Shown piece by piece: positions 35,195 to 43,991 of a DNA stretch of 64,000 nt. Both the position numbers and the translations under genes were made by a program. The stretch's first letter is position 1, and each line of letters opens with the position of its first letter. The notes under the pieces were generated by a model that had not been told where the DNA came from, made no database searches, and was given only the letters and a program-made list of their open reading frames with translations. Source of the DNA: Acuticoccus sp965213555 (GTDB lineage Bacteria; Pseudomonadota; Alphaproteobacteria; Rhizobiales; Amorphaceae); the NCBI RefSeq assembly GCF_965213555.1, contig NZ_OZ243890.1, forward strand, positions 1,054,001-1,118,000. Reading direction: 5' to 3'.

Positions 35195-35917
35195 GAGGTA
35201 TCGGCGCAGGCGGCGCATCATGTCGTCCGCGGTGCGCGCGTTGGCCCACGGCTGTCCCCGCGGTCGCTTGACCATGTAGACCAAGGTGCGCCGCTCGCGG
35301 GCTGCCACGAGCTTTGCCGCCGTCGCGTCGCCGCCGGAGTTCTTCGTCACCATCGCATCGAAGCGATGGCGCTCGAAGAGCGCACGCTCGCCGTCCACGG
35401 TGAAGGGCCCACGGTCGCGCAGCACCACCACGTCCCGCCTCGTCCCGAGGCTGGGCTCGGCGATGGTGCGCACCACGAGGTGCAGGTCCCGGCGCAGCAG
35501 GAAGGGCTGGAGCCCTCCGGTGCCGACGGTGAGGAACACGGTGGAGCCGTTGTCGAGCGAGTCGGCCGCCTCCTCGAGCGATCGCACGTCGATCCATCGG
35601 TCGGCGGTCGAGCGCCGCCACGGCCGCCGTTCGAGGCGCAGGTAGCGCACGCGCGCCTTGCGGGCGGCGCGCTTGGCGGTCGGGCTGATGATCGCAGCGA
35701 ACGGGTGCGTCGCGTCGGCGACGACCTTGACGCCCTCCTCCTGGAGGAACTGCGCCATCGCCTCCTCGCCACCGAAGCCGCCGCGGCGCTGGGGACCTGG
35801 ATAGTCCTCGCCGATGGACGAGGCGAGGGAGGTGAGGAAGTCGGCGCCCCGGGTGTGCAGCATCTGCGCGAGGCGCCGTGCCTCCTCGGTCCCGCCGAGG
35901 AGCAGGATGCTAGCCAC
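35192..35917 (-). CDS. cobK: Precorrin-6A/cobalt-precorrin-6A reductase
   Basis: 241 aa. N-terminal ILLLGGTEEARRLAQML binds NAD(P)H; ADATHPFAAIIS and VTKNSGGDATAAKLVAARE are the family signatures. It reduces the macrocycle between the C1 methylation and CobL steps. It starts inside the 3' end of cbiD (8-bp overlap, 35910-35917), so the two are coupled on the minus strand. The stop codon is supplied by the terminal TAG of the repeat at 35090-35194. Confidence 0.93.
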   Translation of the reverse strand: MASILLLGGTEEARRLAQMLHTRGADFLTSLASSIGEDYPGPQRRGGFGGEEAMAQFLQEEGVKVVADATHPFAAIISPTAKRAARKARVRYLRLERRPWRRSTADRWIDVRSLEEAADSLDNGSTVFLTVGTGGLQPFLLRRDLHLVVRTIAEPSLGTRRDVVVLRDRGPFTVDGERALFERHRFDAMVTKNSGGDATAAKLVAARERRTLVYMVKRPRGQPWANARTADDMMRRLRRYL

Positions 35918-37064
35918 GCGCGACGATCCGCCCCGATCGGTCCACCACCATCACATCGACTTGAACGGGCGCCCGACCCAACCGTTCCCGTGCGGCGGCG
36001 GCCGCGCGCCTGCCGACCGCGGCGGCGAGGTCGACGTGGGCATCCTGCGCCGCGGCGAGCGCCGCCATCGCGGTGGGAGCGTCGGCGATGGCGGCCACCG
36101 CCGCGGGCGTCGCGCCCGCCTCGATGGCCCAGGCCGCGAGGCGGGCCGTGTCCACGGTCGAGCGCGACGAGTGCAGGTCCATCGCGCCCGAGGCGAGCTT
36201 GGACAGCTTGGCGAAGCCGCCGGCGATGGTGAGCCGCGGCAGCGGATGACGCGCGAGGTACTTGAGGAGCCCGCCGGCGAAGTCCCCCATGTCGAGCATC
36301 GCATGGTCGGGCAGGCCGAGCGCCTGTTGCGCCGCGCGCTCGGACGTCGAGCCCGTCGACGCCGCCACGTGCGGCAGTCCGGCGGCGCGGGCCACGTCGA
36401 TCCCGCGATGGATCGAGTGGATCCAGGCCGCGCACGAGTAGGGCGTGACGATCCCGGTCGTCCCCAGCACCGACAGGCCGCCGACGATGCCGAGCCGCGG
36501 GTTCCAGGTCCTTTGCGCGAGCGCCTCGCCGCCCGGGATCGACAGGGTCACCATGGCGTCCGCGAGCACCCCGTGGCGCGCGGCGACCTCGCCGATCGCG
36601 GCTGCGATCATCGCGCGCGGCACGGGGTTGATCGCGGGCTCACCGACGCCGACGGGCAGCCCCGGCCGCGTCACCGTGCCGACGCCGGGGCCGGCGGCGA
36701 ACGTGACGCCAGCCCCGCCAAGCCGGACGCTGGCGAGGATCAGCGCACCGTGCGTCACGTCCGGGTCGTCGCCGGCGTCCTTGACGACGCCGGCGGTCGC
36801 CTCGTCCTGGCCCATCGCCTCGTGGGCGAGGGCGAACGCCGCGGTGCCCCCGCGCGGCAGCGTGACCTCGACGGGGTCGAGGAACGCGCCGCCGACGAGC
36901 GCGGCGAAGGCGGACTTCGCCGCCGCCGTGGCGCACGCTCCCGTCGTCCAGCCGCTGCGCAGCGGACGGTCCGGCTCGTGCGCGTCCTCCCTCGACTGCC
37001 CGCCGTGAACGATCGCCCCGTCCCTCCGCGCGGTCGCGTTGACCGCGGTCCGACCGTGCGCCAC
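35910..37064 (-). CDS. cbiD: Cobalt-precorrin-5B C1-methyltransferase
   Basis: 384 aa if the GTG at 37064 is used; no ATG lies near the expected start. The CbiD core is unmistakable: RSGWTTGACATAAAKSAF near the N-terminus, then VTLPRGG, VVKDAGDDPDVTHGALILASV, GGVGTVT-type PGVGTVTRPGLPVGVGEPAINPVPR, LGTTGIVTPYSC and MGDFAGGLLKYLAR. CbiD is the C1 methylase of the early-cobalt pathway, replacing CobF of the aerobic route. With CbiX and CbiG it decides the pathway type. Its 5' end overlaps the start region of the divergent DUF1194 gene. Confidence 0.9.
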   Translation of the reverse strand: MAHGRTAVNATARRDGAIVHGGQSREDAHEPDRPLRSGWTTGACATAAAKSAFAALVGGAFLDPVEVTLPRGGTAAFALAHEAMGQDEATAGVVKDAGDDPDVTHGALILASVRLGGAGVTFAAGPGVGTVTRPGLPVGVGEPAINPVPRAMIAAAIGEVAARHGVLADAMVTLSIPGGEALAQRTWNPRLGIVGGLSVLGTTGIVTPYSCAAWIHSIHRGIDVARAAGLPHVAASTGSTSERAAQQALGLPDHAMLDMGDFAGGLLKYLARHPLPRLTIAGGFAKLSKLASGAMDLHSSRSTVDTARLAAWAIEAGATPAAVAAIADAPTAMAALAAAQDAHVDLAAAVGRRAAAAARERLGRAPVQVDVMVVDRSGRIVARG

Positions 37065-37931
37065 GTTAGGGCTTGCCGGCGCCGCGGGCGACCTCGCGTC
37101 CCACATGCCCGCCCCCAAAAAGGCTGCGACCATGCGTGCCTTCGCCTCGCCCTCGCCCTCGCCCTCGCCCTCCCCGCGGCGCCCGCCAGCGCCGCGCCGC
37201 CGGTCGTCGATGTGGAGCTCGTCCTCGCGGTGGACGTCTCCTGGTCCATGGACATCGACGAGCAGCGCCTGCAGCGCGAGGGCTACGTCGCAGCGATGCG
37301 CGACCCCGAGGTGGTCGCCACCATCGGCCGCGGGGACTGGCAGCGCATCGCCGTGACCTACGTGGAGTGGGCCGGCGTCGACCTCCAGCGCACCGTCGTG
37401 CCGTGGACCATCGTCGACGGGCCGGCGAGCGCCAACACGTTCGCCGACATGCTGGATGCCGCCGCGATCGGCCGGATGCGCCGCACGTCGATCTCCGGCG
37501 CGTTGGCCCACGGTGCACTGCTCTTCGACAACGGCATCGATGGCATGCGGCGGGTCATCGACGTCTCCGGCGACGGGCCGAACAACATGGGCTCACCGGT
37601 GACGAACGCCCGCGACGCCGTCGTCGCGCAGGGCATCACGGTCAACGGCCTGCCGATCATGATCAAGGATGCGAACCCCGGCGGCTTCTTCTCCATCGAG
37701 AACCTCGACCAGTACTACAAGGACTGCGTCATCGGCGGGTTCGGGGCGTTCATGATCACCGTCACCGACCCGGCACAGTTCGAGGAGGCGATCCGGCGCA
37801 AGATCATCCTCGAGATCGCGGCCGCCACGCCGCGGATCGTACCGGCCCAGTTCGGAACGCCGGAGCCGACGGCGGACTGTGCCGTCGGAGAAAAGCAATG
37901 GCGACGATGGCGCCGGCTCGACGAGTGGTGA
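37056..37931 (+). CDS. DUF1194 (von Willebrand A-like) secreted protein, start region irregular
   Basis: About 290 aa. The mature domain is a DUF1194/vWA fold with a MIDAS-like motif (LVLAVDVSWSMDIDEQRLQREGY), later RRVIDVSGDGPNNMG and ENLDQYYKDCVIGG. The hydrophobic signal core LRLALALALALPAAPASA is in frame, but the only in-frame start upstream is a GTG at 37056, which leaves a 29-residue Arg-rich lead. The natural ATG (37132) is one base out of frame, immediately before a CTCGCC hexamer repeat. Either a one-base loss has occurred (or a sequence error) or initiation is unusual. It overlaps divergent cbiD and precedes cobB by 10 bp. Confidence 0.7.
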   Translation: MRHVRACRRRGRPRVPHARPQKGCDHACLRLALALALALPAAPASAAPPVVDVELVLAVDVSWSMDIDEQRLQREGYVAAMRDPEVVATIGRGDWQRIAVTYVEWAGVDLQRTVVPWTIVDGPASANTFADMLDAAAIGRMRRTSISGALAHGALLFDNGIDGMRRVIDVSGDGPNNMGSPVTNARDAVVAQGITVNGLPIMIKDANPGGFFSIENLDQYYKDCVIGGFGAFMITVTDPAQFEEAIRRKIILEIAAATPRIVPAQFGTPEPTADCAVGEKQWRRWRRLDEW

Positions 37932-37941
37932 GCCGCCCCGT

Positions 37942-39207
37942 GTGAGCCTCGGCATCCTCCTCACCGCGCCGCAGTCGGGGTCTGGCAAGACGGTGATCAC
38001 GGCTGGGCTGATCGCCGCCCTCGTCGCGCGCGGTCACGACGTCGCCCCCGCCAAGGTCGGGCCGGACTACATCGACACCGCCTTCCTCGCCGCCGCCGCG
38101 GGGCGCCCCGCGATGAACCTCGACCCGTGGGCCATGCGGCCGGGCCTCGTGGCGGCGCTCGGATCGCGGGACGGGCTCGTCGTCGAGGGCGTCATGGGGC
38201 TGTTCGACGGCCCGTCCAGCGGGGCCGGCTCGTCGGCCGACGTCGCGCGCACGCTGGGACTGCCGGTGATCCTGGTCGTCGACGCCGCCCGCCAGAGCCA
38301 CTCGGTGGCGGCGCTGGTGCACGGGTTCGCGAGCTTCGATCCGACCGTGCCCCTCGCCGGCGTCGTGCTGAACCGCGTCGGCAGTCCGCGGCACGAGGCC
38401 ATGCTGCGCGCGGCGCTCGCGCGCGGCCCGGTCCCTTGCCTCGGCGCGGTGCCGCGCGACGAGCGGCTCGCGCTGCCCTCGCGCCACCTCGGGCTGACCC
38501 AGGCGCGCGAGCACGCCGACCTCGCCGAGCGCCTCGCGGGGATCGCAACCGTGCTCGAGGCCCACGTGGACCTCGATGCGATCGCCGCGCTCCATCGCCC
38601 GACCTCCATCGGCGCCCCCTGCGCACCCCTGCCGCCGCCCGGCAGCCGCATCGCGCTCGCCTGTGACGACGCCTTCGCCTTCGCCTACGCCCACGTCCTC
38701 GACGGCTGGCGCGCCGCGGGCGCCACGCTGCACCCCTTCTCGCCACTTGCCGACGAGGCGCCGGACGCGGCGGCGGACGCCGTCGTCCTGCCCGGTGGCT
38801 ACCCCGAGCTTCACGCCGGACGGCTCGCCACGAACGCGCGTTGGAAGGAGGGGCTCGTCGGCGCCGCCGCGCGCGGCGCCCGGGTCCTCGGCGAGTGCGG
38901 TGGCTACATGGCGCTCGGCGAGGCCCTCGTGGACGCACAAGGCGCGGCGCACGCCATGGCCGGCCTGCTGCCCGTGCGCACGAGCTTCGCGGTGCCGCGA
39001 CGCACCCTCGGTTACCGTCGCCTCACCCACGACGGCGACCTCCTCCCGCCGCGGCTCCGCGGCCACGAGTTCCACTATGCGACCGCGGAGCGGGAAGGAC
39101 CGTCGTTGTTCACCGCCGCCGACACCGACGGCGCTCCCCTCGGCCCCATGGGCACCCGCGTCGGCACCGTGGCAGGCTCGTTCGCCCACGTCATCGACCT
39201 CGAGTGA
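37942..39207 (+). CDS. cobB: Cobyrinate a,c-diamide synthase
   Basis: 421 aa (CobB/CbiA). The N-terminal P-loop TAPQSGSGKTVITAGL binds ATP, followed by KVGPDYIDTAFL and VEGVMGLFDG. A class I glutaminase domain is C-terminal, with nucleophile C319 in LGECGGYMALG and the late His in GHEFHYAT. It amidates the a and c carboxylates from glutamine and ATP, on cob(II)yrinate in this pathway. GTG start at 37942 chosen because homology begins there; a GTG five codons earlier is possible. Confidence 0.94.
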   Translation: MSLGILLTAPQSGSGKTVITAGLIAALVARGHDVAPAKVGPDYIDTAFLAAAAGRPAMNLDPWAMRPGLVAALGSRDGLVVEGVMGLFDGPSSGAGSSADVARTLGLPVILVVDAARQSHSVAALVHGFASFDPTVPLAGVVLNRVGSPRHEAMLRAALARGPVPCLGAVPRDERLALPSRHLGLTQAREHADLAERLAGIATVLEAHVDLDAIAALHRPTSIGAPCAPLPPPGSRIALACDDAFAFAYAHVLDGWRAAGATLHPFSPLADEAPDAAADAVVLPGGYPELHAGRLATNARWKEGLVGAAARGARVLGECGGYMALGEALVDAQGAAHAMAGLLPVRTSFAVPRRTLGYRRLTHDGDLLPPRLRGHEFHYATAEREGPSLFTAADTDGAPLGPMGTRVGTVAGSFAHVIDLE

Positions 39208-39282
39208 GCCCCGCGATCTGGAACCAGCCCCGAAAGCTCGCGTTGCCGCTGCAAGACGGATGTTCACCAGGAGCATGGAACC

Positions 39283-39783
39283 ATGGCGATGAAGTCGCTG
39301 ACCGACCTCTACATCCACTTCCTGCGCGACGTCCTGTACGCCGAGAAGCAGGGCATGAAGACCGTCCGCAGGATGTCCCGACGGGCCGAGAACGACGACC
39401 TCAAGACGTTGTTCACCGAGCAGGCCGACGACACCGAGGCGCAGATCGAGAACATCGAGAAGGCCTTCGAGCTAATCGACAAGTCGGCGCGAGGCGTGCG
39501 CTGCGAGGCGATGGACGGCATCATCGAAGAGTCCAAGGACCTCATGGAGGAGGCGCAGGACGGCGCCGTGCGCGACGCCGCGATGATCGCCGCCGCCCAA
39601 GCCATGAAGCACTACGAGATCACGCGCTACGGCACGCTCGCCGCCTGGGCGAGGCAGCTCGGCCACGAGGACGCCGCCAAGCTGATGAAGGACAACGCCG
39701 ATCGCGACATCGCCGCGGACAAGGCGCTGTCCAAGCTCGCCGAGAAGCACCTCAATCAGCAGGCCGACACGCTCGCCGCGTAG
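39283..39783 (+). CDS. Ferritin-like DUF892 (YciE) family protein
   Basis: 166-aa four-helix protein: LTDLYIHFLRDVLYAEKQGMKTVRRM at the start, then EQADDTEAQIENIEKAFELI and a last helical pair with AQAMKHYEITRYGTLAAWARQLG. Acidic and His residues at ferritin-like spacing suggest a di-metal site. These proteins are typically stress-induced and their chemistry is unsettled. RBS-like GGAGC precedes the ATG. It ends 4 bp before rocF. Confidence 0.9.
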   Translation: MAMKSLTDLYIHFLRDVLYAEKQGMKTVRRMSRRAENDDLKTLFTEQADDTEAQIENIEKAFELIDKSARGVRCEAMDGIIEESKDLMEEAQDGAVRDAAMIAAAQAMKHYEITRYGTLAAWARQLGHEDAAKLMKDNADRDIAADKALSKLAEKHLNQQADTLAA

Positions 39784-39787
39784 GCCC

Positions 39788-40702
39788 ATGGCGACCGTGT
39801 CCGTGCTCGGCGCTCCGACCCAGTCGGGCACGTACCGCCGCGGGTGCCTCATGGGCCCGGCGGCGCTCAGGACCGCCGGGCTCGCCGAGGCGCTCGCCGA
39901 GCTCGGTCACACGGTGGCGGAGGACCGCGACCTGGCCCCAGATGCCATCGCGATCGACGACGCGCCGCATGCCCCCGCGCATTCGCTTTCCGAGACCGCC
40001 GGCTGGGTGCGCGCCATCCGTCGCGCCATGGGCGCCGCCTTCGAGGCGGGGCGCGTGCCCATCCTCCTAGGCGGCGACCACTCCGTCGCAGCGGGCTCCC
40101 TCGCCGCCGTGTCGGACGCGCGACCCGCGGCACACGTCGTGTGGCTCGACGCGCACCCCGACTTCAACACGCTCGAGACGACGGTGAGCGGCAACCTGCA
40201 CGGCATTCCGGTCGCGGTCGCCTGCGGGCTCGCCGGCGCCGACCTCATCTACGGCGAGCCGATCCGCCCCCTCGAGGCCTCGCGCATCACGATGATCGGC
40301 ATCCGCTCCGTCGACCCGGACGAGCGTCGCCTCCTCGCGACGCACGGCGTGACCGTGCACGACATGCGCGACGTCGACGAGTTCGGCATGGGCGACCTCG
40401 TGCGTCGTGCGGTGACACGCGCCAAGGCCGACGACGCACCGATCCACGTTTCGCTGGACGTCGACTTCCTCGATCCCGACCTCGCGCCGGCAGTGGGCAC
40501 CACCGTGCCCGGCGGCGCCACGGTGCGCGAGGCGCACCTCGCCATGGAGATCCTCAGCGAGAGCGGCCTCGTCGCCTCCCTCGACCTCGTCGAGCTCAAC
40601 CCCTTCCTCGACGAGCGGGGCCGCACGGCGCACCTCATGGTCGACCTTGCTGCCAGCCTGTTCGGCCGCACCATCATGGACCGGCCAACGCCCTCCTGGT
40701 AG
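39788..40702 (+). CDS. rocF: Arginase (ureohydrolase)
   Basis: 304 aa. All Mn-binding motifs are seen: GGDHSVAAGSLA, WLDAHPDFNT, SLDVDFLDP and an end ELNPFLDERGRTAHLMVDL. It hydrolyses L-arginine to ornithine and urea. The N-terminal GAPTQSGTYRRGCLMGP fits true arginases over agmatinases. It may be co-transcribed with the DUF892 gene. Confidence 0.94.
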   Translation: MATVSVLGAPTQSGTYRRGCLMGPAALRTAGLAEALAELGHTVAEDRDLAPDAIAIDDAPHAPAHSLSETAGWVRAIRRAMGAAFEAGRVPILLGGDHSVAAGSLAAVSDARPAAHVVWLDAHPDFNTLETTVSGNLHGIPVAVACGLAGADLIYGEPIRPLEASRITMIGIRSVDPDERRLLATHGVTVHDMRDVDEFGMGDLVRRAVTRAKADDAPIHVSLDVDFLDPDLAPAVGTTVPGGATVREAHLAMEILSESGLVASLDLVELNPFLDERGRTAHLMVDLAASLFGRTIMDRPTPSW

Positions 40703-40776
40703 CGCTCCTGTCCGTCCACCGTCACAAGCCGCGCGGGCGGACCGTGGGCGCAACGGCGGTCCGGCCGCTGGCAAGG

Positions 40777-40878
40777 GTGGTTTTGGGGTTGGCCGGAACC
40801 ACCCAACCCGAAGAAGACCGCTCGCAATCGACGAGCTAGAACACCTCATCTGGTTCTCAGAAGACCTAGGATGCTCTA
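40777..40878. repeat. Composite palindromic repeat (unit B + unit A), copy 5, inverted
   Basis: Inverted relative to copies 4 and 6. Unit B (40777-40823) has GTGGTTTTGGGGTT...AACCACCCAACCC...AAGACCGCTC, with its outer left end lost. A 13-bp spacer leads to unit A (40837-40878), TAGAACACCTC...AGGATGCTCTA. It sits between convergent arginase and the 151-aa gene. The terminal CTA is the complement of that gene's TAG stop. Confidence 0.8.
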
Positions 40879-41331
40879 GCCGCGTCGCTCCGTCGGGTCG
40901 ATCGTCGTGAAGTGGCCGACGTCGAGCCCCTGCAGAAGCGCCCACAGCGATAGCGTCGAGTGCGTCGGGTCGCCCTCGAGGCGCACCTCGAGCTGGAAGC
41001 CGAACTCGTCGACGCTGGCACCGAGGGCCTGGGCCACGTCGGGGCGTGGGGTGAAGACGTTCGTGGCGCCGAGCACGGCGCCCCTGCGGCCGAGGGCGAA
41101 AACGTAGGGTGGCGGCAGCTTGTACGCCTCGTCCGCCGCCCAGCCGACGATGCGACACCTGCCGCCGTCCACGACCACCGCTTCGACGTGGCCTCGGACT
41201 CGGTCCCGCACGAGGTTGAACTCCGTGTCGATGACGAACCGGATCGTCCGCTGAAGCTCGTTCACCACAGCGTTCGCGGGAACGCTCGGGAGGAGGTCGA
41301 GCCGGATCGGGAACTTCTCGAATGACGTCAT
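40876..41331 (-). CDS. Conserved-context hypothetical protein, third gene of a glycosyltransferase operon
   Basis: 151 aa, no signal peptide or membrane helix. It looks like a mixed alpha/beta domain (GRCRIVGWAADEAYKLPPPYVFALG, then GASVDEFGFQLEVRLEG). I do not recognise a family. Start ATG at 41331 overlaps the stop of the upstream gene as ATGA, so it is coupled. The stop codon is contributed by the palindromic repeat. Association with two cell-surface polysaccharide genes is the only clue to function. Confidence 0.65.
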   Translation of the reverse strand: MTSFEKFPIRLDLLPSVPANAVVNELQRTIRFVIDTEFNLVRDRVRGHVEAVVVDGGRCRIVGWAADEAYKLPPPYVFALGRRGAVLGATNVFTPRPDVAQALGASVDEFGFQLEVRLEGDPTHSTLSLWALLQGLDVGHFTTIDPTERRG

Positions 41332-42632
41332 CGAGGCACGCGCCATGTCTGATAGGGGATGTCTCGAGCGACCGTGTCGAGGTAGTTCACGCAGTCGTCC
41401 GGATCGCCGATGCGGCGGATCACGTCGAGCCGCGCCTCGAACGGCCCAGGCTCCCGCTGCAGGCCGAGCGCATTCAGGAACACCGTCTTGAACAGGTAGG
41501 CGGCGATGGTCCCCTGCCTTGCCATGAGCTCGCGGGGATCGTTGGCCAGGGCCGCCTCAAGCTCTGCGATGGACGAGATCGCGTCCTTCGGTCGGTAGAG
41601 CGCGTTGCCGAGCGCCACCGACGGCACGCCGACGAGGCTCGCCTCAAAACCTACGCTGCTGTTGATGGTGACCACGGCGTCGAAGCTGCGCAGGTAGGCA
41701 AGGTAGTCGGAGGGCGGCACCTTGGCGTCGTCCCAGAACGCGTTGGGCCGTGCGTCGACCTCGCGCCTGGCTGCGACGTGGTCGGACAGCACGATCCCTC
41801 CGCGGTGGAATGCGCCGGGATGGGGCTTGAACACGACGGTGTCCTCACTCGGAAGCTCGGCGAGGCAGTGTCTGACGAACTCCGCCATCGACTTGAACGG
41901 TGAGTTCAAGAGGATGTTCGCGTCGTCGCGGATCTGCAGCGGGACGAGGACCCGCCGATCAGTGCCGCGTCGGCTGGCCCCGGGGACCACGAACGCGTCC
42001 CACTTGCCGTCGTACAAGCTCGGCTCGCGCAACGGCGACGGGTTGACCGCGTCGATGACGATCTCCACCGGCAGAAGGTCCCCGTCCTGCATCTGAGCGA
42101 CGCCGACCGCGGCGGCGCTGTGAGCCCCGTTCACGCCGCGGGGGTCGAGGTAGTATGCGCTTGGGAACGGCGGACGGAACGGCGCGAGCTCCATGTAGAC
42201 GGGAAGGATGGCGTTCTCGCGACAGAACGCGCTGACCGTCCCGTTGCCGCCCCACATGACCAGCGTGGTGAAGTCGTAGAGCGACCGGAGCCGAGCGAGG
42301 ATCTCGCCGTAAAGCTGTGCCTCCGGCCGTCCTCCACCGCCTGCGAGGATGTCGAGCCACAAGGCGATGCCCGCCTCGTTCCACGGCGGCGCGGACGCCC
42401 TCAACCGATCTTCCTCCGATGGCGTCGTCGTAAGGACGAAGGGTGTCACCACGGGACGCTGCGCCAGGATCTGATGGTAGGTGGCTTGGTTGCAGAACAA
42501 CCGGTAGTCGCCGGGGCTGACCTCGGCGAAGCTCTCCACCATCGCCGCCCAGCGCTGCGCCGCCACGGCCTCGAAGTGGCGCACGTCGTTGCGGATCGGG
42601 AAGGGGTCCGCGAAGAACAGCGTGCCGGTCAT
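41328..42632 (-). CDS. Capsular polysaccharide synthesis-like (KpsC/KpsS-type) protein
   Basis: 434 aa. The C-terminal half has the signature of capsule-polysaccharide glycosyltransferase folds: VVFKPHPGAFHRG, then VVTINSSVGFEASLVGVPSVALGNALY. That matches the 'HP' and 'SSVGFEAL..G.PV..LG...Y' motifs of the CDP-glycerol/Kdo-transferase GT-B group. Donor and acceptor are not predictable. ATG 42632 overlaps the preceding gene's stop as ATGA; a second ATG 4 codons upstream exists. It is cytoplasmic and not predicted to be secreted. Confidence 0.75.
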   Translation of the reverse strand: MTGTLFFADPFPIRNDVRHFEAVAAQRWAAMVESFAEVSPGDYRLFCNQATYHQILAQRPVVTPFVLTTTPSEEDRLRASAPPWNEAGIALWLDILAGGGGRPEAQLYGEILARLRSLYDFTTLVMWGGNGTVSAFCRENAILPVYMELAPFRPPFPSAYYLDPRGVNGAHSAAAVGVAQMQDGDLLPVEIVIDAVNPSPLREPSLYDGKWDAFVVPGASRRGTDRRVLVPLQIRDDANILLNSPFKSMAEFVRHCLAELPSEDTVVFKPHPGAFHRGGIVLSDHVAARREVDARPNAFWDDAKVPPSDYLAYLRSFDAVVTINSSVGFEASLVGVPSVALGNALYRPKDAISSIAELEAALANDPRELMARQGTIAAYLFKTVFLNALGLQREPGPFEARLDVIRRIGDPDDCVNYLDTVARDIPYQTWRVPR

Positions 42633-43696
42633 GGGTCGATCCACGCAAGGACGGCGGCGCGGCCCGCCGCCCTGCCGCCGTCGAGGATGGCGAGGGCTTG
42701 GCTGCGCTCCCTCGCAACAAGCTCGCGATCCGCGGCAAGGTCCCAGGCCTCCCGCAGCGCGTCCGCCCAGTCGGCGTCCTGCTGCACCTCGACGAGCGTC
42801 GCGAGCGACCGGTACGGCTCGAAGGCGCTGAGCGGGGTCGCAACCAAGGGGACGTGCGCGGCGATGGCCTCGACGAACTTCAGGGACGACTTGCAGGCCG
42901 CGTTATCGTCGACGACGAGGGGCGCGATCGCGATGCGACAGCGACCGTGGAGCGCCACCAGCCCAACCATGTTCGCGCGCTCGAAGCGCTCCACCGCGAT
43001 GCCGTGCCCGGCGGGAAGGAAGTCGGTCAGGTAGTCGGGGCACAGCAGCCTCGCCCCGGTCTCAGCACAGAGGGTCCTGAGGCTTTCTGCGACCAGGGCA
43101 AGGTCGGCGCCGTGGCTCTTGCCACCGCCGAAGTAGCCGACGCGGTCGCGCACGCGCTCGGACCGTCCGACCATGTCGGCGTACGCGGCGTAGCTCCGCG
43201 GCAACGCGTTCTCGACCAGCGCGACGGAGGCGTGCGGCTTGATGCAACGGATGCGCTGGCCAAGCTGAGGCGACGAGACCACGAACCGGTCGAAGTAGTC
43301 GAATGCGTTGGCTGCAGCACGATAGACCTCGACGGCGCGGAAGCGCTGCTGCCCTGACTTCAACGTCGACGACATCATCCAACTCGCGACCACGAAGGTG
43401 AGGTCGTCGTAGGACGCAGCGACGTTCCGTCGATGGCGGTCGCATTCCAGGAGGAAGTTCGCGAGCGCCGGCGTCATCGCGGGACGGAAGAAGACGTAGA
43501 GGTCGTAGGCCGCGTAGTCGAACGCGGCGACGAACTCATCGTCGAGCTGCTGCTGCCCCAGGAGGTGGGGGCGCGCTCCGCCCTCCTCGAGGAGCTCGGA
43601 GAGGCCCCAGCAGCGGTACCACACCGACGGGTCGCCCATCGGTCGGTTGGAGTTCGAGGTGTTGTAGATGACGAGGACGCGGGGGGAACTCGTCAT
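42629..43696 (-). CDS. Glycosyltransferase, GT-B type (family 1-like)
   Basis: 355 aa. It begins VLVIYNTSNSNRPMGDPSVWYRCWGL, with a GT-B-like N-terminal Rossmann half. The C-terminal half has VGYFGGGKSHGADL, LALHGRCRIAIAPL and CKSSLKFVEAIAAHVPLVATPL. The last matches the K-x-x-E-A 'E-x7-E'-like donor-binding region of GT1/GT4 proteins. It heads the three-gene minus-strand operon; start ATG at 43696. Likely adds sugars to a surface polysaccharide, inferred from neighbours. Confidence 0.75.
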   Translation of the reverse strand: MTSSPRVLVIYNTSNSNRPMGDPSVWYRCWGLSELLEEGGARPHLLGQQQLDDEFVAAFDYAAYDLYVFFRPAMTPALANFLLECDRHRRNVAASYDDLTFVVASWMMSSTLKSGQQRFRAVEVYRAAANAFDYFDRFVVSSPQLGQRIRCIKPHASVALVENALPRSYAAYADMVGRSERVRDRVGYFGGGKSHGADLALVAESLRTLCAETGARLLCPDYLTDFLPAGHGIAVERFERANMVGLVALHGRCRIAIAPLVVDDNAACKSSLKFVEAIAAHVPLVATPLSAFEPYRSLATLVEVQQDADWADALREAWDLAADRELVARERSQALAILDGGRAAGRAAVLAWIDP

Positions 43697-43991
43697 GGAT
43701 CGGAGGGGGCTCCACCCGCAGGCAGGCTCCATCCTCCGCGATCATCGGCAGCTGGGGTCATCTGCTGGCAGCTTGGTTCCCTGGCGAGCCGTGCCGCCTC
43801 GCGATGCTTGGCAACCACACGCGGCGCCGGGTTGCAACGCCCCAATACCGCACTCTTGAGGCGTCGGCGCTAGGCGTACCGTCGAGTCGTGAAGGAATCC
43901 GTCCGACGGACGGACCGGCCGCCTCGCTCGGCGACCGGTCGGACGGGCCGCCGCCGGCGCGGTCGGCGTCCGAGACGCTTATGCGAGCGCG

